From positions 1 to 35,309 of the forward strand of contig NZ_NOIF01000034.1 of assembly GCF_002265265.1 (NCBI RefSeq): DNA of 35,309 nucleotides, in the 5' to 3' direction. Made by a program: the position numbers and the translations under genes. Shown here in pieces: positions 8,734-16,560 of the stretch. Each line of letters opens with the position of its first letter. Within the stretch, counting starts at the first letter, position 1. This stretch comes from Photobacterium sanguinicancri (GTDB lineage Bacteria; Pseudomonadota; Gammaproteobacteria; Enterobacterales; Vibrionaceae). The notes under the pieces were generated by a model. The model made no database searches and had not been told where the DNA came from. It saw only the letters and a program-made list of their open reading frames with translations.

Positions 8734-9486
8734 TTAAACTACTTCTCGCCAATCCGCTAACGTCGCCTGTAACGTCTTCAAGGCTTTCTTGTGAATTTGG
8801 CTAATACGCGCCTCTGTTAATTCAAAAACCAGCGCGATTTCTCTTAAATTCATTTCATGCTCGTAGTAAAAATTCAGCATGATTTGTTCACGTTCACTCA
8901 GTCGGGATAATGCCTTGACCATGGCATTTTTTAGCTCGGCCTTTTCATGTGCTTGGCACTGAAAGCTCAACCCAAAAAATTGTTCACCATCTTCTTGTAA
9001 AGACTCAAAGCTACCTAAACTTTCTGCTTGAACATCCACTCGACGGCGATAAACTTCACTTAACTCAACATCAAGTTCCGTCGCTAATTCAGCATCACTC
9101 GGCGATCGACCTAAGCGACGACTCAACGCTCGCTCAGCATCACGCAGTTCATAGCCACGTTGACGATAACGACGAGAACGCCAATCCATTCGTCGTAGCT
9201 CATCCAAAATTGCACCACGAATGCGCTGTACCGCAAGACGTTCTAACGCTTCATCGCTTTCATCAGGGTAACGGCGGATCACATCTAATAACGCCATCAA
9301 GCCGATCTGCTCCATATCTTCCATTGAGATAACAGCATTCACTTGTGGTGTCATATGGCGAGCAACCCGGCGTACCAGTCCGGCATACTTGGTTAATAAG
9401 CGTTGTTCTTGCGCTTTTTGACCAAGCTGCTGATGCTGTTGATACGCGTTAACCCCTTGAGGGTCATACATAGCTGCATTCTGCAT
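8734..9486 (-). CDS. fliA: Lateral flagellar sigma factor sigma28 (LafS)
   Basis: FliA-type sigma factor of 250 residues. Region 2 is visible in SMEDMEQIGLMALLDVIRRY and RIRGAILDELRRMDWRSRR, region 3 in RALSRRLGRSPSDAELATEL, and region 4 with its helix-turn-helix in LREIALVFELTEARISQIHK. It should direct RNA polymerase to late lateral genes such as lafA and is expected to be inhibited by the FlgM encoded at 26554. ATG has AGGAG 5 bases upstream. Because it sits inside the fliD operon, it may amplify its own expression after the hook is finished. This is the LafS gene of the V. parahaemolyticus lateral nomenclature. Confidence 0.94.
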   Translation of the reverse strand: MQNAAMYDPQGVNAYQQHQQLGQKAQEQRLLTKYAGLVRRVARHMTPQVNAVISMEDMEQIGLMALLDVIRRYPDESDEALERLAVQRIRGAILDELRRMDWRSRRYRQRGYELRDAERALSRRLGRSPSDAELATELDVELSEVYRRRVDVQAESLGSFESLQEDGEQFFGLSFQCQAHEKAELKNAMVKALSRLSEREQIMLNFYYEHEMNLREIALVFELTEARISQIHKKALKTLQATLADWREVV

Positions 9487-9494
9487 GGGCGCTC

Positions 9495-9977
9495 CTATTG
9501 GATGACCATTTTGGTGATCAGGATTCGGTCGATGCCATTACTTGAATTCATTTCATTCATCACCTTGCCGAGATAATCTTTTAATTCAGATTGCAGAACA
9601 GGGATAACACCTTGTGCCGAGAGTGATTCATAATCTTTACCACTCACCAAGGTGATCACCGCATTGCGGATCACCGGCATGTAATCTTCCAGCACTTTCA
9701 GCTGATCTTCGCTATAGCTCATGATCGACAGCTCTAGCATTAAATAATGCAAACGGTCGTCACCTTTCACGCTCATTACGAATTTTTTTAACGGTAAAAA
9801 TACCGGTTTTTTCACCATTGCAGTGGCAGGTAATGCCTGAGTTGCCGCTATTTCCATAGCCGCCGCTTTCTGCTGTTGGACATACCACCAGCCGCCGCCT
9901 CCCGCTAACGCGAGTGTTATCACTCCAGCTGCGATTATTAGCGGCAATTTTGATTTTGGTTTTACTTCTTCTGTCAT
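9495..9977 (-). CDS. fliL: Flagellar basal body-associated protein FliL (LafF)
   Basis: Protein of 160 residues with a short cytoplasmic N-terminus, one membrane helix (about 11-32, including a Gly-rich GGGGWW stretch) and a periplasmic domain typical of FliL. The C-terminal pattern (VISGK-like LVSGKDYESL, then GIDRILITKMVIQ) is characteristic. FliL rings surround the stator and support torque, which matters in swarming cells. It lies 20 bases after fliK and 8 bases before lafS. The ribosome site is weak (GTGGTG far upstream). Confidence 0.9.
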   Translation of the reverse strand: MTEEVKPKSKLPLIIAAGVITLALAGGGGWWYVQQQKAAAMEIAATQALPATAMVKKPVFLPLKKFVMSVKGDDRLHYLMLELSIMSYSEDQLKVLEDYMPVIRNAVITLVSGKDYESLSAQGVIPVLQSELKDYLGKVMNEMNSSNGIDRILITKMVIQ

Positions 9978-9997
9978 TATTTTGCTAACACCACAAT

Positions 9998-11167
9998 TTA
10001 AACCATTGATTCAAAACGACTTGAAGACCGTTTTAAACCGTCTAATGCGCCACCTTGTAGAACAGTGCGGCTATTCGATGCCACCACATCATCTTGCCCA
10101 TCGAACGACGAGTGTGATTGTTGGCCTTGTTGTTGATTACCACTAGAAACAGACACGTCACCCAGCTGCAATTGCCCGCCTTCGAAATCAAACCGCAAGC
10201 GTTCGGCATTGGCTAGCAAAGCTTCACGTAATTGAGGATGAGCCGCGGTGAAATGCACCGACACTTTGTCACCTTCCATCCGTAGATTAATGTCTAGCTT
10301 GCCCAATTCAGGCGGGTCTAAGCGAACATGGGCTTGTTGTAAATGATCGGTCTTACTGAACTGCATTCGCGATCGCAGTTGATCAACCAGATCCTTACCC
10401 CAATCAGGCTGTGTAATATCCACGCTGGCTTGAAATTGTTGCGGTGCCATTTTTGTTGCTTGCTCTGCCGCTGTATTGTGTAGTTGTGTCGCTGGCGATA
10501 GTGATGCTTGTAAATTTTGACCATGCGTTTGCGTTGCTGCGATTAAACGCTCTAATGCGGCACTATTAAGGTCCGCCTTCGGCATATCCGATAATTGCTG
10601 ACGGATCGCTTGCATTAGTTCCGCCTGCGCCGCAGCATTGCCTTTTTTGGCGGCTAACATATCAGCAAGATCTTGCGGCAGTTGCCCCTGCATTTTCAGC
10701 TCTGCTTGCTGAGCTGCATTCGCGTCCATCACTTGCGCACCTTTAAAAGGCATCGCATTCATGGTTGTTAGCGACCCCACTTGTACCTGACGTTGCGGTA
10801 ACCCAGCCGATGTTAATTGCTCACCGTCATGGCCTGTCGTATTGCCATTTAGCATCTGCTTTAACTGCGCTAAATACGCATCCGACACCACAAAGCCCGC
10901 AGCAGGTTGTGCGGCTTCATCTGCTTTTAGTTCGTTATCGTTGTCATTTTTTGCTTTCGCCTTTGCATCAGCCTTTTTCATCGCATTCTGGCGAAGTTCG
11001 CTTTGGTTCAGTTTCTGCTCAAATTGTTGAAAGCCCATTGGTTTATCCAATGACGAATTCCCTTTAATAATAGGGTTGGCATTGGATGCGCTAGCGCTTG
11101 AGGCAGAACTTGAAGCTGAACTTGATACAGAACTTTGACGTGTCGACTGATTGGCTATGGATTGCAT
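9998..11167 (-). CDS. fliK: Hook-length control protein FliK (LafE)
   Basis: Protein of 389 residues with a Ser/Ala-rich low-complexity N-terminus, a long Gln/Ala/Lys-rich middle, and the conserved FliK C-terminal (Flg_hook) domain around residues 260-350, seen in QAHVRLDPPELGKLDINLRM and LREALLANAERLR. FliK measures hook length and switches the export gate from hook to filament substrates. The ATG at 11167 follows the fliT stop by 10 bases; the frame is open to 11275, but that extension is basic, unlike FliK starts, and would lie entirely in the overlapping fliT region. As usual for the family, only the C-terminus is conserved. Confidence 0.88.
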   Translation of the reverse strand: MQSIANQSTRQSSVSSSASSSASSASASNANPIIKGNSSLDKPMGFQQFEQKLNQSELRQNAMKKADAKAKAKNDNDNELKADEAAQPAAGFVVSDAYLAQLKQMLNGNTTGHDGEQLTSAGLPQRQVQVGSLTTMNAMPFKGAQVMDANAAQQAELKMQGQLPQDLADMLAAKKGNAAAQAELMQAIRQQLSDMPKADLNSAALERLIAATQTHGQNLQASLSPATQLHNTAAEQATKMAPQQFQASVDITQPDWGKDLVDQLRSRMQFSKTDHLQQAHVRLDPPELGKLDINLRMEGDKVSVHFTAAHPQLREALLANAERLRFDFEGGQLQLGDVSVSSGNQQQGQQSHSSFDGQDDVVASNSRTVLQGGALDGLKRSSSRFESMV

Positions 11168-11177
11168 TAAATGATTC

Positions 11178-11465
11178 TCAACGATTCTGCAGGTAGGCCT
11201 GCATCCCTTCGGTATTGGTTTGCTGTTGCTGTATTTGCGCACGGATCTCGCTTTTTTCCGATTCTCCGCGTGCAATCATCAGGCTATAAAATTGATTAAT
11301 TTCAGCTAACTTCGCTTTTACTTCAGAAGCCAGTGGCGCTTGTTTTAATTTAGGTAAGGCTTGCTGCAACTTAGTATCCAAGGCTGCTAACTTATCCCAA
11401 TCTTCCGCCACTAACGCTTGCTTAAAGTGCTGGAGAATACTCTCTAGTTGCCGCTCAATCTTCAT
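11178..11465 (-). CDS. fliT: FliT-like flagellar chaperone (LafD)
   Basis: Small, mostly helical, charged protein of 95 residues located between fliS and fliK. The position is that of lafD/fliT in lateral clusters, where FliT is the export chaperone of the cap protein FliD. Three amphipathic helices are visible (residues ~1-20, 24-40, 42-90). FliT proteins are poorly conserved, so the assignment depends mainly on position and size. The start codon lies within the last 11 bases of fliS, indicating translational coupling. Confidence 0.72.
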   Translation of the reverse strand: MKIERQLESILQHFKQALVAEDWDKLAALDTKLQQALPKLKQAPLASEVKAKLAEINQFYSLMIARGESEKSEIRAQIQQQQTNTEGMQAYLQNR

Positions 11466-11862
11466 TCGCGACCTGAATACGATCAGGTTTTAGCACCACC
11501 CAGCCATCCAAGATGTCACGAATTAAACGACTGACTTCATCAATCGCCGCCATATCGTTTTGTAAATTCGCTTCAAATAAGCGACGGCCGCAGTAGTCGT
11601 ATAAGCGGAATAGCTCTTGGGTAACTTCGCCCCCTTTTTGCTCATCCAACACTGAACTTAGGCCGTTTAAAATGTCGAGGCATTTAGTGATCATCATACC
11701 TTTATCAGCCACTTGGCCGCGTTCCATAAAGCCACGAGCGCGGCTTAAATTATCAAGCAAACCTTCCAACAGCATTTGGATCAAACGGTGCGGGCTGGCT
11801 GATGCCGCTTGGGCATGATTTTGCGATTGCTGGTAGGCTCCAAGGCCTTCATTGTTCATCAT
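11455..11862 (-). CDS. fliS: Flagellin export chaperone FliS (LafC)
   Basis: FliS of 135 residues, recognised from GLGAYQQSQ at the start, SASPHRLIQMLLEGLLDNL, AKGMMITKCLDIL-like spacing and the C-terminal LYDYCGRRLFEANLQND. FliS binds the C-terminal helix of flagellin and keeps it unpolymerised until export. The gene is 19 bases after fliD and overlaps fliT by 11 bases. Two adjacent ATGs (11862, 11859) are possible; the upstream GAAG suits either. Confidence 0.92.
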   Translation of the reverse strand: MMNNEGLGAYQQSQNHAQAASASPHRLIQMLLEGLLDNLSRARGFMERGQVADKGMMITKCLDILNGLSSVLDEQKGGEVTQELFRLYDYCGRRLFEANLQNDMAAIDEVSRLIRDILDGWVVLKPDRIQVANED

Positions 11863-11881
11863 TTATTGTGCTTCACTCTTG

Positions 11882-13429
11882 CTACATCAGCATGCTGACC
11901 AGCATGTTCTGTGTCTGGTTCATTTGGGCTATCTGACTGTCCATTCGCGCATAATAGGCACGTAACGACAGGGTTTTGGCTTCCATACGTGAATCTAATT
12001 TTTCACGGTCTTCCGCTATCTGTTTATTGTTGATTTCCAGCTGATCAATACGGCGATCGTAGGTACCGCCATTTTTGTGGTAGTCATCCAGCACCACCAT
12101 CATTTGATCCATCATGCCGATCTGTTTTTCTTCACCCAAAAACAGCTTAGAGACCGCTTCGAAGTCATCTTCCAGCGCTTTATCCAGCTTCTTCTGATCA
12201 ATTTTAAGCGTACCACCCTCGCGGTTGGTGGTAATACCCAAACTAGCTAGAGTGTTATTGTCTGATGAACCGTATTCAGCACCAATTACGCCACGCAGGC
12301 GGCTGACCATGCTGCGGGTCGCCGAACTGCCCGACAGCGCCGCGGCCTTATCTTCACTCGATTTGGTGTAAGTATTAACAGTTTCGATAATCTTGTTGTA
12401 GTCTTCAACAAACGACTTGATGGTGCTGTTGACCGATGCCTCATCGCGCTCGACCTTAACGTTGACCGTTCCTTTTGCCTTGAGGTTCAAGCTAATGCCG
12501 TCAATGGCATTTTCCATTTTGTTGGTTGATGAAATCAGCTCCATCGAGCCGAACATCACCTTGGCATTTTGCGCAGTCTGCAGGGGTTTCTGATCCTCAA
12601 TAGTGCTACTTCCCACACCACCAAGCCGAACCTTAAGAGGTGTTGTAAGCGTGATCGCCCCAATCGCATTAACCGTACCGGTATCCTTAGCGTTCAGCAC
12701 CATGCTAATGTCGCCATTCGAACGTACCAGCGTTGCCTTCACGCCGTCACTGTTAGCATGTCCATTGATTGCAGTTTGGATCTCTTCCAGCTTGACACCC
12801 TCAGTGTTCAGGCGAGCTATTTCGTCATCGTAAACTTTCTGCTGATTGTCGAAACTGGTCTGTTGTTCAGGGTCTGCAGCTAACGCATCTTTTACCTTGG
12901 TTTCAAAATCAGGATCAGTCTGGGCGATATTATTTTCTTCAGCAACCTCTTTATAAACCTGATCTTTATGCGCTTGTTTCTTAGCAACCTGCTCCGCATC
13001 CAAATTACTTTTCAGCGTAACAATATCAACTTCGACCGGACCTGAATCCGTAGTGAAGCTGAATTTACCCTCAGTAAACGTACTACCTTCAGCCACCTTA
13101 AACAGCTGAGTGCGCTCGGCCAGCGCCAGCTGGGTCACCTCAAAGTTATACTCCCCGGTTACCGCATTACTGTCGACCGACGCTGATAACACATCATCGT
13201 TGCTTAACTCCGCCTTTAATTTTTGGAGCTCGCGGCTGGAGTTCAGATCTTCAACTTTGTCGCGAAAGCTGTTGATGGTGAACTGAATTTCTTGCAGCGC
13301 ATTTTTCTCGGCATGGTTCATGCCCTCTTGGCGTGCAAGCTGATTCTCTTTCGGGGCGCGCTCGGCACCCACAATTGCAGCAATCATACTTTCGTAATCA
13401 ATACCTGAACCTAACCCTGTCATTAACAT
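11882..13429 (-). CDS. fliD: Flagellar filament cap protein FliD (LafB)
   Basis: Cap protein of 515 residues that folds exported flagellin onto the filament tip. The conserved N-terminal region starts at GLGSGIDYESMIAAIV, and the C-terminal coiled region contains TYDRRIDQLEINNKQIAEDR and MDSQIAQMNQTQNMLVSML. Between residues ~142 and 212, before the usual INGHANSDGVKATLV segment, there is an acidic helical stretch (KVKDALAADPEQQTSF and neighbours) that looks like an insertion in the surface domain. By eye the gene uses more G/C-ending codons than its neighbours. ATG at 13429 has GGAGAG 6 bases upstream; that site lies in a duplicated segment. First gene of the fliDSTKL-lafS-motAB-fliB operon. 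Confidence 0.92.
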   Translation of the reverse strand: MLMTGLGSGIDYESMIAAIVGAERAPKENQLARQEGMNHAEKNALQEIQFTINSFRDKVEDLNSSRELQKLKAELSNDDVLSASVDSNAVTGEYNFEVTQLALAERTQLFKVAEGSTFTEGKFSFTTDSGPVEVDIVTLKSNLDAEQVAKKQAHKDQVYKEVAEENNIAQTDPDFETKVKDALAADPEQQTSFDNQQKVYDDEIARLNTEGVKLEEIQTAINGHANSDGVKATLVRSNGDISMVLNAKDTGTVNAIGAITLTTPLKVRLGGVGSSTIEDQKPLQTAQNAKVMFGSMELISSTNKMENAIDGISLNLKAKGTVNVKVERDEASVNSTIKSFVEDYNKIIETVNTYTKSSEDKAAALSGSSATRSMVSRLRGVIGAEYGSSDNNTLASLGITTNREGGTLKIDQKKLDKALEDDFEAVSKLFLGEEKQIGMMDQMMVVLDDYHKNGGTYDRRIDQLEINNKQIAEDREKLDSRMEAKTLSLRAYYARMDSQIAQMNQTQNMLVSMLM

Positions 13430-13432
13430 GAT

Positions 13433-13462
13433 TTACTCTCCGCCAACGTTACTCTCCGCCAA
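13433..13462. repeat. 16-base tandem duplication of the fliD ribosome-binding region
   Basis: TTACTCTCCGCCAA occurs at 13433-13446 and again, perfectly, at 13449-13462. On the coding strand each copy is TTGGCGGAGAGTAA, so fliD has two identical GGAGAG sites; only the proximal one is properly spaced from the ATG. Confidence 0.85.
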
Positions 13463-13546
13463 GGAGAATGTTTGCCTATTCAGCTCTCGTCGCCTGTAAC
13501 TCAACATATTGCGCAATACTTTGCACAAGCCATTGCACTAACAACA

Positions 13547-13562
13547 AGCAAAAAACATACCA
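13547..13562 (-). promoter_or_regulatory. Candidate sigma54 promoter for the fliD operon
   Basis: On the minus strand the sequence reads TGGTATGTTTTTTGCT: GG of the -24 element and GC of the -12 element are correctly spaced, with one mismatch (T for C) in TGGCA. It lies about 120 bases upstream of fliD and just downstream of the lafA terminator, a sensible position for a LafK-dependent promoter. The run of T residues makes a chance match easier. Confidence 0.42.
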
Positions 13563-13612
13563 CATTTAATTTATTGATTTTAAAGGGAGTGGTCGGTTTT
13601 ATAAAGGCCAGA

Positions 13613-13642
13613 TAAAAAGAAAGCGGAAGTATTACTTCCGCT
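13613..13642 (-). terminator. Intrinsic terminator of lafA
   Basis: A perfect 9-base stem (AGCGGAAGT at 13622-13630 and ACTTCCGCT at 13634-13642, loop of 3) is followed on the minus strand by TTCTTTTTA. It lies 31 bases after the lafA stop and separates the highly expressed flagellin from the fliD operon. Confidence 0.88.
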
Positions 13643-13672
13643 CTGGTAGGAATGACAAGCTGACTACAACAA

Positions 13673-14995
13673 TTAACGTAGTAGCTGAGAAACCATGCTT
13701 GGCATTTGGTTAGCTTGAGAAAGCACTGTGATACCTGCTTGCATCATAGTGTTTTGCTTAGTCATGTTGGCAGATTCTGCCGCGATGTCTGCATCCATGA
13801 TACGGCCTTTAGCCACAGACATGTTCTCTGCGATGTTGCCAAGGTTGTTGATAGTAGAACTGAAACGGTTCTGAGTTGAACCCAGCTCGGCACGCACTGA
13901 ACCTACGCTGTCGATCATCTCATCAATCTTGGTAATCGCAGTTTCTGAGTTAGTTACATCTGAAATATTGCCTAGGCTATCAGTATTCAGTGAGTTGCTG
14001 TCTACCTTTATCTGAATTACGTTCGAGTCAGAAATAGCAGCGCTGTTCATACCAGCTTTTTGCATTGCACCCGCTAGTGTCGAAATATCGGTTCTCGGAA
14101 GGATCTTCGCTGGATCAATTTTACCATTAGTTGCATCAATAAAATTGTCTTTTAATTCGGTCGATACCGCTGCAGCTTCAGCAAAATCTGCTTTAGCTTC
14201 ATCACTGAAGGTTAATAAAACTTTATCTTTGTCAGAACCTTCAGAAACAGTGACCCCAGTGATATCGTTATCACTTAAGAACTTTTCAACATTATCCACA
14301 GCATCGGCTTTAGATGCACCAGCACCTGTAGCAGGTGCACCTAAGCTTGCCAGCGTAACATCTGCACCAGCGGCATTATCTGACGTAGATAACGTTGTAA
14401 GAAGTTTATCAGTTACAGCAATGCCTTTCATACCGGCTTCACTGTTAATGCCCAGCGCTGACAGAGCATCTTCCACTGTTGTTGTTGCATCGTTTGCTTT
14501 TACAGACGTCAGTTTTTTTGCATCAACTGGCGCAACATCTGCACCCACTTGGAAATCAACACCTTTGCCCAGCTTGTCAAACAGCTTCTCGCCTTTACCA
14601 AACGTTGTGGTATCTACGATACGGTCAAGTTCTTTGGTCATTGTCTGGAATTCTTTATCCAGTGCCGCGCGATCAGAGTTTGAGTTAGAACCGTTCTTCG
14701 ACTGCACAGAAAGGTCACGCATATGCTGAAGAATATTGGTGTACTCTTGCAGAGCACCTTCAGCTGTTTGCGCCATAGAGATGCCATCGTTGGCGTTGCG
14801 CTGTGCTACTTTCAGGCCGTTAACCTGAGAGTCCATACGGTTAGCAATCTGCAGGCCCGCCGCATCATCTTTTGCGCTGTTAATACGCAAGCCAGTAGAC
14901 AGACGCTCTAGTGAACCGTTTAGTGAACCCTGCGTGCTTTGTAGGTTACGCTGGGCATTCATTGATGCGAAGTTAGTGTTGATGGTCATTGCCAT
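13673..14995 (-). CDS. lafA: Lateral flagellin LafA
   Basis: Flagellin of 440 residues. The N-terminal D0/D1 region is classical ([18 protein letters not shown], then [20 protein letters not shown] and [10 protein letters not shown]), and the C-terminal region is equally clear ([39 protein letters not shown], then [17 protein letters not shown]). The middle (~175-340) is an acidic, Ala/Asp/Lys-rich variable domain, making this protein longer than the V. parahaemolyticus LafA (about 284 residues). Many lysines in the middle are potential FliB targets. ATG at 14995 has GAGGA 8 bases upstream; a second ATG at 14989 is less well placed. Expected to be a sigma28 (LafS) target with FliS as chaperone. 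Transcribed alone, with its own terminator. Confidence 0.95.
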   Translation of the reverse strand: MAMTINTNFASMNAQRNLQSTQGSLNGSLERLSTGLRINSAKDDAAGLQIANRMDSQVNGLKVAQRNANDGISMAQTAEGALQEYTNILQHMRDLSVQSKNGSNSNSDRAALDKEFQTMTKELDRIVDTTTFGKGEKLFDKLGKGVDFQVGADVAPVDAKKLTSVKANDATTTVEDALSALGINSEAGMKGIAVTDKLLTTLSTSDNAAGADVTLASLGAPATGAGASKADAVDNVEKFLSDNDITGVTVSEGSDKDKVLLTFSDEAKADFAEAAAVSTELKDNFIDATNGKIDPAKILPRTDISTLAGAMQKAGMNSAAISDSNVIQIKVDSNSLNTDSLGNISDVTNSETAITKIDEMIDSVGSVRAELGSTQNRFSSTINNLGNIAENMSVAKGRIMDADIAAESANMTKQNTMMQAGITVLSQANQMPSMVSQLLR

Positions 14996-15034
14996 GAGAG
15001 CAGTCCTCTATGTAATAGTGTTCCACAGTGCCGC

Positions 15035-15064
15035 CTTACGGCAATGGGCTCGGTTGTTACTTTT
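15035..15064 (-). promoter_or_regulatory. Weak candidate sigma28 promoter of lafA
   Basis: On the minus strand GCCGTAAG (15035-15042) resembles the sigma28 -10 element GCCGATAA, with AAAAGTAA (15057-15064) upstream as a possible -35. The spacer is 14 bases against the usual 11, so the fit is imperfect. The implied leader of about 33 bases is reasonable. The -10 overlaps a small TGCCG/CGGCA inverted repeat. Confidence 0.35.
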
Positions 15065-15201
15065 TCAGAGCGACCCACTTTTTACGCTTCTTAAGTATTT
15101 TTTTTACTTTATTTCGTGGTGTGACCTTGCTGCGAGGAAATGCGTATATTTAACCAAAAACGCTATTCACTCATGTGCTTATAGATAAATAGCAGGCACA
15201 A

Positions 15202-15226
15202 AAAAAGCGGGGCAGACCCGCTTTTT
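15202..15226 (-). terminator. Intrinsic terminator of the flagellin-like gene
   Basis: AAAAAGCGGG (15202-15211) and CCCGCTTTTT (15217-15226) form a perfect 10-base stem with a 5-base loop; both strands carry a T tract after the stem, so it can work in either direction. It is 88 bases after the stop of the flagellin-like gene and isolates it from lafA. Confidence 0.9.
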
Positions 15227-15313
15227 ATTGGCTTTGCAGCTTATTTCACGATGAAACACTTTTCACGATTACACACTCAGCGCCAAGGTGCATTGCTTAA
15301 ATTGTTTTATTAC

Positions 15314-16399
15314 TTAAGGTTCTAGCAAGGCCACCACGTTATGACGGGTAGCATTCGCTTGGGCCAATAATGTCGGTACCGCATTTTCTATTAGCTGAAG
15401 CGATACTTCTTGCGGCGCATCCATCCAAGTGGCTTCAATGTCACCTTGCTGGTTCACAATGCCAGACTTCAAACTGTTGGTGCGGACAATTCGCTCTAAA
15501 TCCGCGCCAACTTGTTGCTGAGCGCGATCAATTTGGCTCAGTGCCTGCTGCACTTTTTGCAGCATGCGCTCGATGTCAGCCAGTGCTTGGCGAGACTGTT
15601 GCGGTTTACCGAATTCTAACGCTTCCGGCTCGCTCGCTTGCTTATCGTGTGATTCAAGGCGTGCTTTAATCGGATTACCCGATGGCAGAATTTGACCGCC
15701 GCCCGACACCCACACCCCTTTACGAATATTGACCCATTCGGCTTTATCGACCGTGAAAGCCATGTCACCAAACTTATCTACACCCACCTGAATGCCTCGC
15801 GGTGCTAGGGCGCGATCTAATTTATTGGCAATTTCATGGCTGTTTTCATCGGATTCAATTAAAGCGCGAACAGAAGAGGGCGAACCTGATTCAAACTGAA
15901 AACGGACAATTTCATCTTGGCTACGCAAGGTATTTAGCCGCAGGCCTTTAATGCCAAATTGCTCGGTTTGCTGTTCGCCTTCTAACCGTGGCGTTAAGTC
16001 GTGGTGCAGTACAGGCGCACCTTGGTATTTCGCTTCACGGGTTAATTTAACCAATTTGCCTTTTAACTGGTGCAGCGATTGCTGAAGTTGGTCTCGCTTG
16101 CCTTCTTGGCTGCTCAGTGAGCGGCGCGCCACTTGGCGAAGTTGGTTTAGTAATTCGCTGGCATCGCGCAAGGCTTTTTGAGCGGTTTGCGCTTGGGCGG
16201 CTTGGTTATGCGCTAACGTGGTTTGGGTAAGCAGACTACGCGGTTTACCCGTTAGCCCTGATTGTTGCTGCTCTTGGCGAGATTTTTTCTCAGATACACG
16301 ACTGACCGCAGCGACGGGTTGTTGCTGAGCAATGCGTTCAGGTTGGGTACTGTCACCACTACGAAGGGTATTGGGACTCGAAGAAATTTGATTAACCAA
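15314..16399 (-). CDS. Divergent flagellin-like protein between flgL and lafA
   Basis: Protein of 361 residues that looks like a degenerate flagellin. Residues ~69-135 (AQTAQKALRDASELLNQLRQ and onward to AKYQGAPVL) follow the flagellin D1 helix pattern; residues ~163-222 resemble a flagellin IN-type beta segment (ANKLDRALAPRGIQVGVDKF); residues 271-360 follow the C-terminal D1/D0 helices and end in LLAQANATRHNVVALLEP, comparable with the flagellin end VLAQANQLPQNVLSLL. What is missing is the N-terminal D0 helix: residues 1-60 are instead a Ser/Gln/Arg-rich linker. The start is a TTG at 16399 with GAGG 5 bases upstream; no ATG or GTG is available. It has its own terminator. Possible roles are a junction, minor filament or secreted protein; function unknown. 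Confidence 0.72.
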   Translation of the reverse strand: MVNQISSSPNTLRSGDSTQPERIAQQQPVAAVSRVSEKKSRQEQQQSGLTGKPRSLLTQTTLAHNQAAQAQTAQKALRDASELLNQLRQVARRSLSSQEGKRDQLQQSLHQLKGKLVKLTREAKYQGAPVLHHDLTPRLEGEQQTEQFGIKGLRLNTLRSQDEIVRFQFESGSPSSVRALIESDENSHEIANKLDRALAPRGIQVGVDKFGDMAFTVDKAEWVNIRKGVWVSGGGQILPSGNPIKARLESHDKQASEPEALEFGKPQQSRQALADIERMLQKVQQALSQIDRAQQQVGADLERIVRTNSLKSGIVNQQGDIEATWMDAPQEVSLQLIENAVPTLLAQANATRHNVVALLEP

Positions 16400-16440
16400 G
16401 GCGGCCTCTTTTACTCATAAGACTGCAGCTAGTAACAAAA

Positions 16441-16494
16441 AACGTCTAATAAAAGAAAACGCCTCGTAATAAAAAGCGTCTAGCTATAAAAAAC
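16441..16494. repeat. Three imperfect A/T-rich direct repeats upstream of the flagellin-like gene
   Basis: Three units of 17-19 bases each begin with (A/G)CGTCT or ACGCCT and end in ATAAAA(A): 16441-16458, 16459-16475 and 16476-16494. They fill the 161-base gap between flgL and the flagellin-like gene, where a promoter would be expected. A regulator-binding array or a weak hairpin (ACGC/GCGT) are both possible. Confidence 0.35.
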
Positions 16495-16560
16495 ATTTGC
16501 CTCTAGATGCAATAAATATCAAACCAAGATGGGCAAATCACAGACTCACCCACAAAGGCA

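Larger units (their letters stand above)
14996..15313. other. 318-base intergenic region between lafA and the flagellin-like gene
   Basis: This gap holds the lafA leader and weak sigma28 candidate (15035-15064), an A/T-rich stretch with runs of T/A around 15090-15160 that could act as an upstream promoter element, and the terminator of the preceding gene (15202-15226). I see no open reading frame worth reporting and no RNA gene. Confidence 0.6.

Noticed and set aside
14145-14729. 194-codon open frame on the plus strand inside lafA
   Set aside because: It is antisense to the variable region of flagellin, low-complexity (Ser/Ala/Val), has no ribosome site and matches nothing recognisable.
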